Of a stretch of DNA of 64,000 bases, positions 42,468 through 52,010 are shown piece after piece. Under the pieces are notes generated by a model. That model searched no databases and was not told where the DNA came from. It worked only from the letters and a program-made list of their open reading frames with translations. How positions within the stretch are numbered: position 1 is the first letter of the stretch; each line of letters begins with the position of its first letter. This stretch comes from Syntrophomonadaceae bacterium. Its GTDB lineage: Bacteria; Bacillota; Dethiobacteria; DTU022; UBA8154. Location: assembly GCA_003556225.1 (NCBI GenBank), contig PWRN01000020.1, positions 1 to 64,000 on the forward strand. Direction: 5' to 3'. Position numbers and translations under genes: made by a program.

Positions 42468-43493
42468 ATGCAGGAAGCCCTCTATTATCGCCGAGAAGGT
42501 GACCGCGTCTCTTGTCAACTATGCCCCCAGGAGTGTCGTCTAAAGGAAGGTCATAAGGGCCTTTGCGGGGTACGGATCGCCAGGGGCGGCCGACTTCTCA
42601 CCAGCAATTATTATCACTGCGGCGCATTTAATGTTGATCCCATCGAGAAGAAACCGCTCTATCATTTTTATCCCGGCTGGGACATCATATCCCTGGGAAC
42701 CATCGGCTGCAATCTGCACTGTCAATTTTGTCAAAATTGGAACCTGGCCCATGGTGATCAAGTTTCTGGGCTAGAAGTACTTACCACGGACAAACTGCTG
42801 CAAATGCTTCGTAACGGCCCCGCCAAGGGCCAGCTCGGCATCGCTTATACGTACAACGAACCCACGGTCTGGTATGAGTTTGTCCTGGAAAACTCCCGCC
42901 TGGTGGCCGCTGAGGGATACAAGAACGTGCTGGTCACCAACGGGATGATTAACCCCGAACCCCTGGCAGAACTTTTACCTTATATTCATGCGATGAACAT
43001 CGATGTCAAGGCCTTTCATGACGATTTTTACCAGCGTTACTGCCGCGGCACAAAGGTGCAGCACATCCAACGGACCGTGGAACAAGCTGCAAAGAGCTGC
43101 CATGTGGAGCTCACTTACCTGCTTATCTCCACCCTCAATGACGACGTGACTGAAATTGGCCGCTTCGTGGACTGGGTTGCTACCCTGGACCCGCAGATAC
43201 CCGTGCACTTCAGCCGATTTTTCCCCGCCCACAGGCTGGATCTTCCTCCAACATCCATCAAGACCATGATTGAAGCTTACGAGCAAGCAAGAAAACAACT
43301 CTCTTATGTTTACTTGGGTAATGTCATGGATAAAGAACGCAGCAGCACATACTGCCCCAACTGTGGCAACTTGCTGATTGTACGCCGGGGTTACGGTGTA
43401 GATAACCCCGGATTGAACGGAAAGAACTGCAACAACTGCGGTTATCAGATCCGCCTTGCAGGGCACATGTTTGGCGAGGAAGAACAGCCATAG
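42468..43493 (+). CDS. AmmeMemoRadiSam system radical SAM protein
   Basis: CQLCPQECRLKEGHKGLCGVR, GTIGCNLHCQFCQNWNLAHGD (CxxxCxxC), C-terminal CPNCGNLLIVR...CNNCGY. Confidence 0.92.
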   Translation: MQEALYYRREGDRVSCQLCPQECRLKEGHKGLCGVRIARGGRLLTSNYYHCGAFNVDPIEKKPLYHFYPGWDIISLGTIGCNLHCQFCQNWNLAHGDQVSGLEVLTTDKLLQMLRNGPAKGQLGIAYTYNEPTVWYEFVLENSRLVAAEGYKNVLVTNGMINPEPLAELLPYIHAMNIDVKAFHDDFYQRYCRGTKVQHIQRTVEQAAKSCHVELTYLLISTLNDDVTEIGRFVDWVATLDPQIPVHFSRFFPAHRLDLPPTSIKTMIEAYEQARKQLSYVYLGNVMDKERSSTYCPNCGNLLIVRRGYGVDNPGLNGKNCNNCGYQIRLAGHMFGEEEQP

Positions 43494-43748
43494 CCCGGCG
43501 CCTGGAAGGCTTCCATAAAATAACCAAAAGAGGTTTTTCCTGCACCGCCGGACATGCTATCCGCCAGATAACATTGCGCTCTTGGTCGGTTTGCGGGTTT
43601 TTTTTCTTCAGCCCTGCTGGCAGGGAGAAAAAGGTACGCAAGCTAAAAAATGTTAGGCTGCAAAAAGGTATTTCCACGCTGCAGAGAGAATAAAGTTAGG
43701 GAACGACGGGTTGCAGAAGGCTGGGGAACGGGGTGTTATTCGCAGTAA

Positions 43749-44609
43749 ATGTGGGAACAAATCTGGACTCAGTTTTTGACCACGCTTTCACAATTTCGTC
43801 CGGGACTGCGGGACATCATTGATATCACCATTGTCGCTTATATCTTTTACCGCTTGATCCTGATCATTCGCGGCACCCGGGCTGAACAGCTAGTAAAGGG
43901 CCTAATTATCTTGCTCATTGCCATGGTGGTCAGCGGGGAGCTGGGGCTGGGTACCTTGAACTGGTTGCTGCGCGGCCTCATGACCATGGGTTTGATCGCC
44001 ATTCCCATCGTATTCCAGCCGGAACTCAGGCGTGCCCTGGAACACCTGGGCCGGGGGAAAATATTTCAACGAGCTTTCCAGGAATATGATGATGAGCAGT
44101 TTCGGGATGTGCTGGAAGAACTGCTTAAAGCCATTCCTGTCCTGGTCAAAAAAAGGATCGGCGCCTTGATCGTGTTGGAACGGGAAACCGGGCTCAAGGA
44201 TATCGTTGAAACAGGCATAGAAATCGGCGGTGTCCTCACTGCAGAATTGATGATTAATATCTTTATGCCGCGCAGCCCCCTCCATGACGGGGCTGTTATT
44301 GTCCGGGGGAATGTCGTTGCGGCTGCAGGCTGTTATTTGCCTCTCACAGAAAACCCCAACCTCAGCAAGGAACTGGGCACCCGCCACCGGGCTGCCCTCG
44401 GTATTACCGAAATTTCCGATGCCGTGGTCATTGTCGTCTCGGAAGAGACAGGGGTCATTTCCCTGGCTCACGAGGGCAAGCTGACCCGTTACCTGGATGA
44501 AAAAACCCTGCGCAGCACCTTGCTGAACCTGTATTTTACCCCCAAGAGAAAACGGGAAACATCCTTTTGGCCCTGGAGGTCCGGTCAAAAACATGACAGA
44601 GAAAACTAA
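43749..44609 (+). CDS. cdaA: Diadenylate cyclase CdaA
   Basis: DAC domain: MPRSPLHDGAVIVRGNVVAAAGCYLPLTENPNLSKELGTRHRAALGITE. Confidence 0.95.
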   Translation: MWEQIWTQFLTTLSQFRPGLRDIIDITIVAYIFYRLILIIRGTRAEQLVKGLIILLIAMVVSGELGLGTLNWLLRGLMTMGLIAIPIVFQPELRRALEHLGRGKIFQRAFQEYDDEQFRDVLEELLKAIPVLVKKRIGALIVLERETGLKDIVETGIEIGGVLTAELMINIFMPRSPLHDGAVIVRGNVVAAAGCYLPLTENPNLSKELGTRHRAALGITEISDAVVIVVSEETGVISLAHEGKLTRYLDEKTLRSTLLNLYFTPKRKRETSFWPWRSGQKHDREN

Positions 44610-45519
44610 ATTTACCCAGAAACTAAATTTCATGCGGGTTCTTTCCATCTTCCTGGCCCTGGTTCTCTGGTTTTACGTGACGGGAGAGCAGCGGCAGGTC
44701 CTGGGCTTTGAATTGACGCTAACCTTTCGAGACATTCCCGTATCCTGGCGCAACCTGGGAGAAGACCTGATCGTCACGGAAATGACGGAAAGCGTAAGTT
44801 TGACCATGCAGGGCATGGAATATGCCTTCGACGGGCTTACTCCCGCAGATATGGAGGCGTACGTGGATCTCCAGGGCAGGGGTGAAAACCGTCATGAGAT
44901 CAAAATCAACGCCACGGTTCCCCGGGGGTTAACGGTGGTCGGCATTCAGCCTCCCCAGGCGATCGTGGTGTTGGACGAGCTGGTCACGGCCCAGGTGAAC
45001 GTAACACCCCTCTACCGGGGCACTCCCGGTGATGGGATGATAATCGATGAATCCGATTTCTCCCCCCGGGAAGTATTTGTGCGGGGTCCCCGCCGGCAGG
45101 TGGACGAGATCCACCGGGTGGTCTTCAACATGGACGTGGAAGGACAAACGAGCTCCCTGAACCAGGAAGTCCGTCTGCATCCCGTGGATAACAGGAACAA
45201 TATCATCGAAGATGTGACCATCTCACCCCAGGAAGCCATCGTTTGGGTGGAATTTAAATACCCCCGCCGGGACATTCCTGTGGAGGTGGTGTTAACGGGC
45301 CAGGACGATCGCCTGCGCAGCCATACCGTAACCCCTTCTTCCCTTACCGTAGAAGGACCGCGTTATTTGCTGGATGAAATCTCGACCCTCAAAACCGAGG
45401 AAATTGACCTGGCGCAGCATGAAGAAGATGTCAGCCTGGAAGTGCCCCTGGAGTTCCCCAGCGGGATTCAGCCTGTTGAACATGAAACCGTAAATGTGAG
45501 GCTATTCTTTAACAGTTGA
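44593..45519 (+). CDS. cdaR: CdaR (YbbR-domain) regulator of CdaA
   Basis: N-terminal TM plus YbbR repeats; overlaps cdaA. Confidence 0.9.
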   Translation: MTEKTKFTQKLNFMRVLSIFLALVLWFYVTGEQRQVLGFELTLTFRDIPVSWRNLGEDLIVTEMTESVSLTMQGMEYAFDGLTPADMEAYVDLQGRGENRHEIKINATVPRGLTVVGIQPPQAIVVLDELVTAQVNVTPLYRGTPGDGMIIDESDFSPREVFVRGPRRQVDEIHRVVFNMDVEGQTSSLNQEVRLHPVDNRNNIIEDVTISPQEAIVWVEFKYPRRDIPVEVVLTGQDDRLRSHTVTPSSLTVEGPRYLLDEISTLKTEEIDLAQHEEDVSLEVPLEFPSGIQPVEHETVNVRLFFNS

Positions 45520-45564
45520 TCTCTGTGACTCATATTTGACAACAATTAGCGGAGGGACATGACC

Positions 45565-47394
45565 ATGTGTGGAATTGTCGGATATGTTGGCCATCATCAA
45601 GCCTATCCCTTGCTCCTGGAAGGGCTCAAAAAGCTGGAGTACCGGGGATACGACTCCGCCGGGGTGGCCCTCTACTGCCGGACCAACGGCCTGGTGATCA
45701 CCAAGTCCAAGGGGGAGATCGCCCGCCTGGAAGAAAAGATCGGTACCGACATTCCTACCGGGCAGGTTGGGATCGGTCATACGCGGTGGGCAACCCACGG
45801 TGCACCCTCGGATGAGAACGCGCACCCCCATTATGCCTGTACCGAGGAATTCGCCCTGGTGCACAACGGGATCATCGAGAATTACATGAGTTTGCGCCGC
45901 TGGCTGGAAGGGCAGGGACACCGCTTTTCCTCCCAGACGGATACCGAGGTGCTGGCCCACCTGGTAGAGCACTATTATAACGGCGATCTTTTGCTTGCCT
46001 TGAGAGAGGCTGTTCATCGCGTCGAAGGCTCCTTTGCCCTGGTTGTCTTGTCTCAACGGGAAAACAACCGCCTGATTTGTGCTCGCAAAGATAGTCCGCT
46101 GGTCATTGGCCTGGGTGAAGGCGAAAACTTCATCGCCTCCGATATGCCGGCGATTCTAAGCCACACCCGCCGCACGTACATACTGGAAGATAATGAAATG
46201 GCCGATGTCACCCCGGACTCCGTTGTCGTTTATTCCCTGGAGGGCGAAATAAGAGAAAAAGAAGTGCACGAGATTACCTGGGACGCTGTCCAGGCGGAGA
46301 AAGGTGGCTATTCCCACTTCATGCTCAAAGAGATCATGGAGCAGCCCACTGCCCTGCGGGAAACCATGCGGGGGCGCCTCCTGGAGCAGGGACGGGAAAT
46401 TGACCTGGCCGAGTTGAACCTGGCTTTAGAGGAAGCAGCAGATATCTCCAAGATCTATATCGTTGCCTGCGGCACGGCGTATCATGCCGGATTGGTGGGA
46501 AAGTACTCCATGGAACGATGGCTGCGGATCCCCGTGGAAGTGGACCTTGCCTCGGAGTTTCGCTATCGCGATCCGCTGCTGGGCGAAAAGACCCTGGTGA
46601 TTGTGATCAGCCAATCAGGGGAAACGGCCGACACCCTGGCCGCCCTGCGCCTGGCCCGTTCCAGGGGCAACCCGGTCCTGGCCATCACCAACGTAATGGG
46701 TAGTTCCGTGGCCCGCGAGGCTGACCAGGTGATCTACACCTGGGCCGGCCCCGAAATAGCCGTAGCCTCCACAAAGGCCTACCTGACCCAACTGCTTACC
46801 CTCTACATGCTTACCCTGGGCCTGGCATCAAAACGCGGCATCGAAAAGGCCCGCATCCAGGAAGCCGGTCAGGCCCTGTACCAACTACCCGGGTTAGTGG
46901 AGAGCGTGCTGGCCCGGGAGGAAGAGATTAAGGACATGGCCCGCTACGTGGCCCGCTGGCAGAGCACGTTCTTCATCGGCCGTAACCTGGACCACGCCGT
47001 GGCCATGGAAGGCGCGCTCAAGCTCAAGGAAATTTCCTACATTCACGCCGAGGCGTACGCTTCCGGGGAACTCAAGCACGGCACCCTGGCCCTGGTTGTG
47101 CAGGGTATTCCCGTCATTGCTCTGGCCACCCAAAGCGCTGTACTGGATAAATCCATCAGCAACATCAAGGAAGTGAAAACCCGCGGCGGCTATGTAATCT
47201 GCTTCCTGCAGGACGAAAACCAGGACCTGGAAGCCGAAGTGGACCGGATCTTCTACCTGCCAGCCACCCTGGATTTCATCATGCCCATTTTAACCGTGGT
47301 GCCGCTGCAGCTACTGGCTTACCACACCGCAGTGGAACGCGGCTGCCCTGTCGATAAACCCCGCAACCTGGCCAAAAGCGTGACCGTGGAGTAG
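45565..47394 (+). CDS. glmS: Glutamine--fructose-6-phosphate aminotransferase (isomerizing)
   Basis: MCGIVGYVGHHQA (N-terminal Cys), SIS domains SQSGETADTLAALRLA, C-terminal DKPRNLAKSVTVE. Confidence 0.96.
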   Translation: MCGIVGYVGHHQAYPLLLEGLKKLEYRGYDSAGVALYCRTNGLVITKSKGEIARLEEKIGTDIPTGQVGIGHTRWATHGAPSDENAHPHYACTEEFALVHNGIIENYMSLRRWLEGQGHRFSSQTDTEVLAHLVEHYYNGDLLLALREAVHRVEGSFALVVLSQRENNRLICARKDSPLVIGLGEGENFIASDMPAILSHTRRTYILEDNEMADVTPDSVVVYSLEGEIREKEVHEITWDAVQAEKGGYSHFMLKEIMEQPTALRETMRGRLLEQGREIDLAELNLALEEAADISKIYIVACGTAYHAGLVGKYSMERWLRIPVEVDLASEFRYRDPLLGEKTLVIVISQSGETADTLAALRLARSRGNPVLAITNVMGSSVAREADQVIYTWAGPEIAVASTKAYLTQLLTLYMLTLGLASKRGIEKARIQEAGQALYQLPGLVESVLAREEEIKDMARYVARWQSTFFIGRNLDHAVAMEGALKLKEISYIHAEAYASGELKHGTLALVVQGIPVIALATQSAVLDKSISNIKEVKTRGGYVICFLQDENQDLEAEVDRIFYLPATLDFIMPILTVVPLQLLAYHTAVERGCPVDKPRNLAKSVTVE

Positions 47395-47511
47395 GTGCAG
47401 TTCACGGGTTTGGCGTTTATGTGGGAAACAAAAAATATGGTTAATAAAAAATGAAAGCGTATCATAAATTATTTATACAAGGATGGGAAGATATCCCACA
47501 ACATCTGGTAT

Positions 47512-47545
47512 ATGTACATCTATTGAAGATGTACATTTTTATTGT
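47512..47545 (+). terminator. AT-rich hairpin downstream of glmS
   Basis: ATGTACATCT-ATTGA-AGATGTACAT perfect 10-bp stem followed by tttttattg. Confidence 0.5.
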
Positions 47546-47652
47546 CTTATGAGGTTAAGGAATTTCTATTGCTAAATCAATTTATGCAAAAAATATTAGC
47601 GCTTCTTTGGTTCTAATAATAATCTTTCTTAAATGAAAGCACTGACCTTGTT

Positions 47653-48054
47653 ATGAGAATAGCTCAGAAAGGAGGTAAGCAGGTGTCCGGGAAAATCCGC
47701 GCGGGTTTTGCCTTTGGTGTAGGTGTTTCCATGATCAGTTTATGGACAATGCTGCTTTTCGCGGGGCAGGTGCCCGAATTGGCAACCCATCCCTATAGTA
47801 TTGCCTTTCACCTCGCCGCGGAGCTGCTCACGGCCGTGTTTTTAATTCTTGGCGCCCTGGTGTATTTCCGCAACCCGCCACTGGGTGAAAAGATCTGCTT
47901 GATTGCCTTCGGCATGCTTCTTTATACCGTGATTAACAGTTCCGGTTACTATGCGCAAAGCGGTGATTGGAGCTTCGTGGCGATGTTTGCTTTATTGTTT
48001 ATCTTTACCGTGTTTTTCCTGGTTCGCCTGCTCTTTGGCGGCAAGGGCGCATAA
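47653..48054 (+). CDS. Small integral membrane protein of unknown function
   Basis: About 4 hydrophobic segments; SD agaaaggaggt inside ORF, start may be at the gtg after 47680. Confidence 0.6.
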   Translation: MRIAQKGGKQVSGKIRAGFAFGVGVSMISLWTMLLFAGQVPELATHPYSIAFHLAAELLTAVFLILGALVYFRNPPLGEKICLIAFGMLLYTVINSSGYYAQSGDWSFVAMFALLFIFTVFFLVRLLFGGKGA

Positions 48055-48145
48055 TTCTGGAGAAAGGCACCTATCCAGCGGATCTATAACCGTTGTTCTT
48101 CACATAACAAAAGTTTACGAGCAAGCTCCGGGAAATATAAGGAAA

Positions 48146-48769
48146 TCAGGCCTGCGTGGGATTCTTCCTTTCTTGCCCTGCCAGTTTTTCCAGGAGATAC
48201 CCGATGATGAAGACAGCTATCACGGTGAGCACAAAGCGTAAGGCCGTGAAGGCAGGTCCCAGGAATTTTAACTCAACCATCAGCTGGGGAAGCTTGGCTG
48301 CGGCCCAGATACCGAGGAAGATGGTAATGTTCATCAGGCGAGCCCCTTTTCTATGCATGGCGGCTGCGATGGGAAAGGCGATATAAATGGGACCCGTGGG
48401 AATGGTGCCAAACATAAAGGCGAGAAGTGCACCTTTGAAACCGGAGCCGCTGCCCATGTGTTTTTGGATAAATGACTTGGGAACCCAGACTTCAAACAAC
48501 CCCATCAGGATGAAAACCGCCGGGATGATCAAGGCCATCTCTTGCAAGTAGCTCAGGGAGACATCGTATACGGCCCTGGCCTGGGGTGGGTAGAAGAAAT
48601 AAATGGCGATGAAGATGGCTGCCATGACTCCCAGGAGGAAAAGCTCTTTCCTGGAAAACATGGCCCCGGCCGGACCCTGGCCCCGGCCTTGCTCGCCCGG
48701 TACAGGACCGGGTTTCGCTTGACCACCGTTTTGTGGAATTGGCTTGTCCTTCTTGTTATCCCTTTTCAT
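48146..48769 (-). CDS. Permease half (DUF318/ArsP-like), downstream gene
   Basis: KHMGSGSGFKGALLAFMFGTIPTGPIYIAFPIAAAMHRKGA; start overlaps stop of 48766-49245. Confidence 0.72.
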   Translation of the reverse strand: MKRDNKKDKPIPQNGGQAKPGPVPGEQGRGQGPAGAMFSRKELFLLGVMAAIFIAIYFFYPPQARAVYDVSLSYLQEMALIIPAVFILMGLFEVWVPKSFIQKHMGSGSGFKGALLAFMFGTIPTGPIYIAFPIAAAMHRKGARLMNITIFLGIWAAAKLPQLMVELKFLGPAFTALRFVLTVIAVFIIGYLLEKLAGQERKNPTQA

Positions 48770-49245
48770 GTGAGCATCACTCCCATCAGCAAGCTGATGC
48801 CCAGGGCAAAGACAAAGCTCAGCCCGTTGCGCAGTAACGTATATTTGACCCCCAGTTCCCTGATTTCAATGGGTGCCGTAATCGTTCCTACCATGGTCAA
48901 GGTAGTAATGAAAGTGGCAATGGTGGCTACGGTGGCCCCGGAACGCAGCAGGGAGGAAGCCAGCGGGATAGAAATGATGTTGGGGATCAAGGTAATGGCA
49001 CCGACCACGGCAGCCAGAAGAGTTCCTTGAAACCCTGCATCGGTCCCCAGGTATTGTTTGATGGTTTGTGGGGGCACGAAACCCAGCAACAGCCCCACCA
49101 GGCCGATAATGAGCAGCAGGCTAGGCGTCATTTTGATCAGAATCCGGCTTCCCACGAACAGGGCCTTCTTGGTCTTGCCCCTGTCTTTAGAGAGGGAGGC
49201 GGCCAACCCGGCGAAAAGAAACGCATAGATCAAGACCAGTTCCAC
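48766..49245 (-). CDS. Permease half (DUF318/ArsP-like), upstream gene
   Basis: KQYLGTDAGFQGTLLAAVVGAITLIPNIISIPLASSLLRSGA; GTG start at 49245 with SD aagaggtg (ATG at 49293 also possible). Confidence 0.7.
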   Translation of the reverse strand: MELVLIYAFLFAGLAASLSKDRGKTKKALFVGSRILIKMTPSLLLIIGLVGLLLGFVPPQTIKQYLGTDAGFQGTLLAAVVGAITLIPNIISIPLASSLLRSGATVATIATFITTLTMVGTITAPIEIRELGVKYTLLRNGLSFVFALGISLLMGVMLT

Positions 49246-49274
49246 GGGTAACACCTCTTTTCTTGCCTTGCTTA

Positions 49275-49292
49275 TGAATGAGCATTCATTCA
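49275..49292. promoter_or_regulatory. TetR-type operator candidate (permease side)
   Basis: TGAATGA-GCAT-TCATTCA. Confidence 0.75.
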
Positions 49293-49336
49293 CATTGACC
49301 CGGCTTTTAACCCCTGGCAGGCCTGAATTGGCCCGT

Positions 49337-49936
49337 CTAGTGCTGTGGGTTGTGCAGACCCTGCCATAAGAGAAGGGCGATCTCTTCAGCGGCGGCGTCC
49401 AACAGCGTGGAAGACCCCTTTTCCTCCACCTCCAGCAGGTAGCGAGCCATTAATGCTTCAATGGAACCCATAATCGCTGGAGCAATAACGTGGAGTTTGC
49501 AGGAACGAAGTGCTCCACTTTCCATGCCCTTCCGTAAAATGTCCGCGATAAAGTAGGGCATTCCTTCGAATTGATGGATTCCTTCAAAGTAACAACTTTT
49601 TGGCATGCCTTTTTCCCGGAGGAGCACCAGGAACACATCTGGATTTTTTTTTACTTCTTCGAAGTGCATGGAAAGGATGCGCTTGATCGTTTCCAGGGGA
49701 TGAAGATCTTCTTGTTTCAATTTTTCAAAGTATGCTTTTCGTTTATGATATTCTTGCTGAAAGATGAAATCCAAGATGTCATTTTTATTAAGAAAATAAT
49801 TGTATACCGTGCCTACCGCTACCCCCGCAGAAGAGGCGATTTTATCCACGGTGGCGTTATGGAATCCTTCCCGGGCGATGACTTTGATTGCCGCCCGCGC
49901 GACGAGATCTTTTTTGTCTTGCACGCGTTTTTGCAT
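49337..49936 (-). CDS. TetR/AcrR family transcriptional regulator
   Basis: AAIKVIAREGFHNATVDKIASSAGVAVGTVYNYFLNKNDIL. Confidence 0.94.
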   Translation of the reverse strand: MQKRVQDKKDLVARAAIKVIAREGFHNATVDKIASSAGVAVGTVYNYFLNKNDILDFIFQQEYHKRKAYFEKLKQEDLHPLETIKRILSMHFEEVKKNPDVFLVLLREKGMPKSCYFEGIHQFEGMPYFIADILRKGMESGALRSCKLHVIAPAIMGSIEALMARYLLEVEEKGSSTLLDAAAEEIALLLWQGLHNPQH

Positions 49937-49965
49937 CGTGAACCTCCATTTCAAAGCCGTAGTAA

Positions 49966-49983
49966 TGAATGAACGCTCATTCA
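49966..49983. promoter_or_regulatory. TetR-type operator candidate (tetR promoter)
   Basis: TGAATGA-ACGC-TCATTCA; identical half-sites to 49275-49292. Confidence 0.78.
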
Positions 49984-50339
49984 TATTATACCGCGATGGT
50001 GTGCATTTGTCAATGGTTGAAAAAATTCTTGCGTTAAAAATAAATTTGCACAAGGAGTTTGTTGCACGAAGAGGTTGTCACGCAACGAGTTTGTGTAAAA
50101 AAACGTAGCTGCAGAAAAAAATGTTCAGCAAGTGAAGCAAAAATTACTGGTGCAGGAAGGAAGTAGCGCTGTTATGGAGAATAATAAGATATATGAGATG
50201 TAATTTATCCAGTTCAAACCAGCCAGGATTTTCGTCTCTCTACAGCACGCTGCGTGCGATTTCAGCGCCAGTCGTGAAAGAACTTGAGCTTTTTCCACGA
50301 AGAAACTGCGTGCTAAACCGATGCAAGGGAGGTGGAACA

Positions 50340-50660
50340 GTGAGTTTGATCAATGTAAATGAGTTGCCGTCGTTTATCAACACAAGAGGAATCGAAACGA
50401 GAAAAGTTCTGCAGCGGCCTGAAATCAGTATGATCAACCTGGAGTTAAAACCCGGGGAGAAGATTGAATCTCATAAGGTCGATGTTCACGTCACATTTGT
50501 TGTGTTACGGGGTTCCGGTAGAATCAAGATCGGGGAACAGGTTTTTGAGGTGGTTCCCCATTATGTCGTGTTATGCGAACCCGGTATGCCCATGGAGTTG
50601 ATCGGGGGAGAAGAGGGAATGTCATTTTTAAATATAAAGACACCAAACCCGGCGGCTTAA
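50340..50660 (+). CDS. Cupin-domain protein
   Basis: LKPGEKIESHKVDVHVTFVVLRGSGRIKIGEQVFEV; GTG start after SD gggaggtgg. Confidence 0.85.
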   Translation: MSLINVNELPSFINTRGIETRKVLQRPEISMINLELKPGEKIESHKVDVHVTFVVLRGSGRIKIGEQVFEVVPHYVVLCEPGMPMELIGGEEGMSFLNIKTPNPAA

Positions 50661-50799
50661 CACTTATTCCCATACCGCGAACGGTGATATGCTGCATAAG
50701 CACGCCGTGCGATGACCGTAAAGTATTTGGCGTGCAGCTTCCAAGGCCCCTTGCTTTGATGGCGAGGTCACCAATTTGCTGTACAGGAGGTTTTCAAAA

Positions 50800-51816
50800 A
50801 TGAAACTGGAAGGCAACTGCCAGACAACGGCCATGGGCATTTTGCCCCATACCGACGTGGATCGGGCTTTAGAGCTCGCCCTTTCCGTGGACATCCCTTT
50901 TTGGCCCCAGCTTCCCCGGGTGAACTTTTTTGAAGACATGTACGCCCAGATATCCGAACACTTCCCGGGGCTTACCGTCGATGTCGAGAACAGGGATATT
51001 CATTTTTCCCTGGAGAAGTTCTATGTAGACATGGAGGCGTTGCTGGAGCATTGGGAGGATGAAACTTTTTTCCGCCTTTCTCCTGAATACTCCGTGGTGT
51101 TTCACCGCTTCTTGGAAAAGGATCTTTCCGCTTACTCCTACATTCGCGGGCAGAGCATCGGGCCGGTCAGCTACGGCCTTAAAATACTCGATGAAAATAA
51201 GAAATCTATGATCTACCACGAAGAGGTGCGGCAGATCCTCTTCGACTTTGTGGCCAAGAAGCTGCAGGCCCAGTACGGGGAGATGAAGGAAAAGCACCCC
51301 GGTGCCTTTGTCTGGGTTGACGAGCCGGGGCTGGAAATGGTCTTTATGGCGTTTACAGGCTATCCCAGCGACAAAGCGGAAAAAGACTACCGGGAGTTCC
51401 TGGAAAAATTCCCCGGCCCCAAGGGCGTTCATCTCTGCGGCAATCCGGACTGGTCCTTTTTGTTGAAGATGGATTTGGATGTCTTGTCCATCGATGCCCT
51501 GGCCTGGGGTCATATCTTCTCCCGTTACAAGGAGGAGATCAAGGACTTCTTGGACCGGGGAGGGATCATTTCCTGGGGTATTACCCCAACCCTCACGGAG
51601 GAGTATGAGAAAGAGTCCATCAAGTCCATGATTTCCCGGTTGGAAGAAAACTGGGAATACATGGGGAAATTCGGAGTCACGCGCCAGCAGATTCTCCAGC
51701 AGTCCTGGTTCGCTCCGGCCCGGTGTTGCCTGGTTAACCAGGATGGAGAAAAAACCGTGGAGAAATCTTATGAACTGCTGCAGCAAGTCGCCGAACATTT
51801 CAAGGGTTTTCTCTAG
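50800..51816 (+). CDS. Uroporphyrinogen decarboxylase / MetE-like barrel protein
   Basis: ATAMGILPHTDVDRALELALS, VWVDEPGLE, GVHLCGNPDW, WGITPT; cobalamin-independent methionine synthase-like fold. Confidence 0.7.
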   Translation: MKLEGNCQTTAMGILPHTDVDRALELALSVDIPFWPQLPRVNFFEDMYAQISEHFPGLTVDVENRDIHFSLEKFYVDMEALLEHWEDETFFRLSPEYSVVFHRFLEKDLSAYSYIRGQSIGPVSYGLKILDENKKSMIYHEEVRQILFDFVAKKLQAQYGEMKEKHPGAFVWVDEPGLEMVFMAFTGYPSDKAEKDYREFLEKFPGPKGVHLCGNPDWSFLLKMDLDVLSIDALAWGHIFSRYKEEIKDFLDRGGIISWGITPTLTEEYEKESIKSMISRLEENWEYMGKFGVTRQQILQQSWFAPARCCLVNQDGEKTVEKSYELLQQVAEHFKGFL

Positions 51817-51981
51817 AACCTCAGCGCACACCTTTTTACTGGCCCCGGCCGCCTTGGTTGGGGGCCAGCCGCCCTGTCTGCAGCCGCTCGCTTTTGCATA
51901 ACTTTAGAAGAGTTTTTGTGGGGACAGGCGGTAAAACAAGGGTTTAGGCCTGAGTAAGCCTGATCACCAGGGAATCTTTTA

Positions 51982-52010
51982 TTGACACCCCTTGGGGGCC
52001 AAGCTATAGT
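51982..52010 (+). promoter_or_regulatory. Putative sigma-A promoter
   Basis: TTGACA - 17 nt - TATAGT; spacer contains CCCC-TT-GGGG. Confidence 0.65.
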
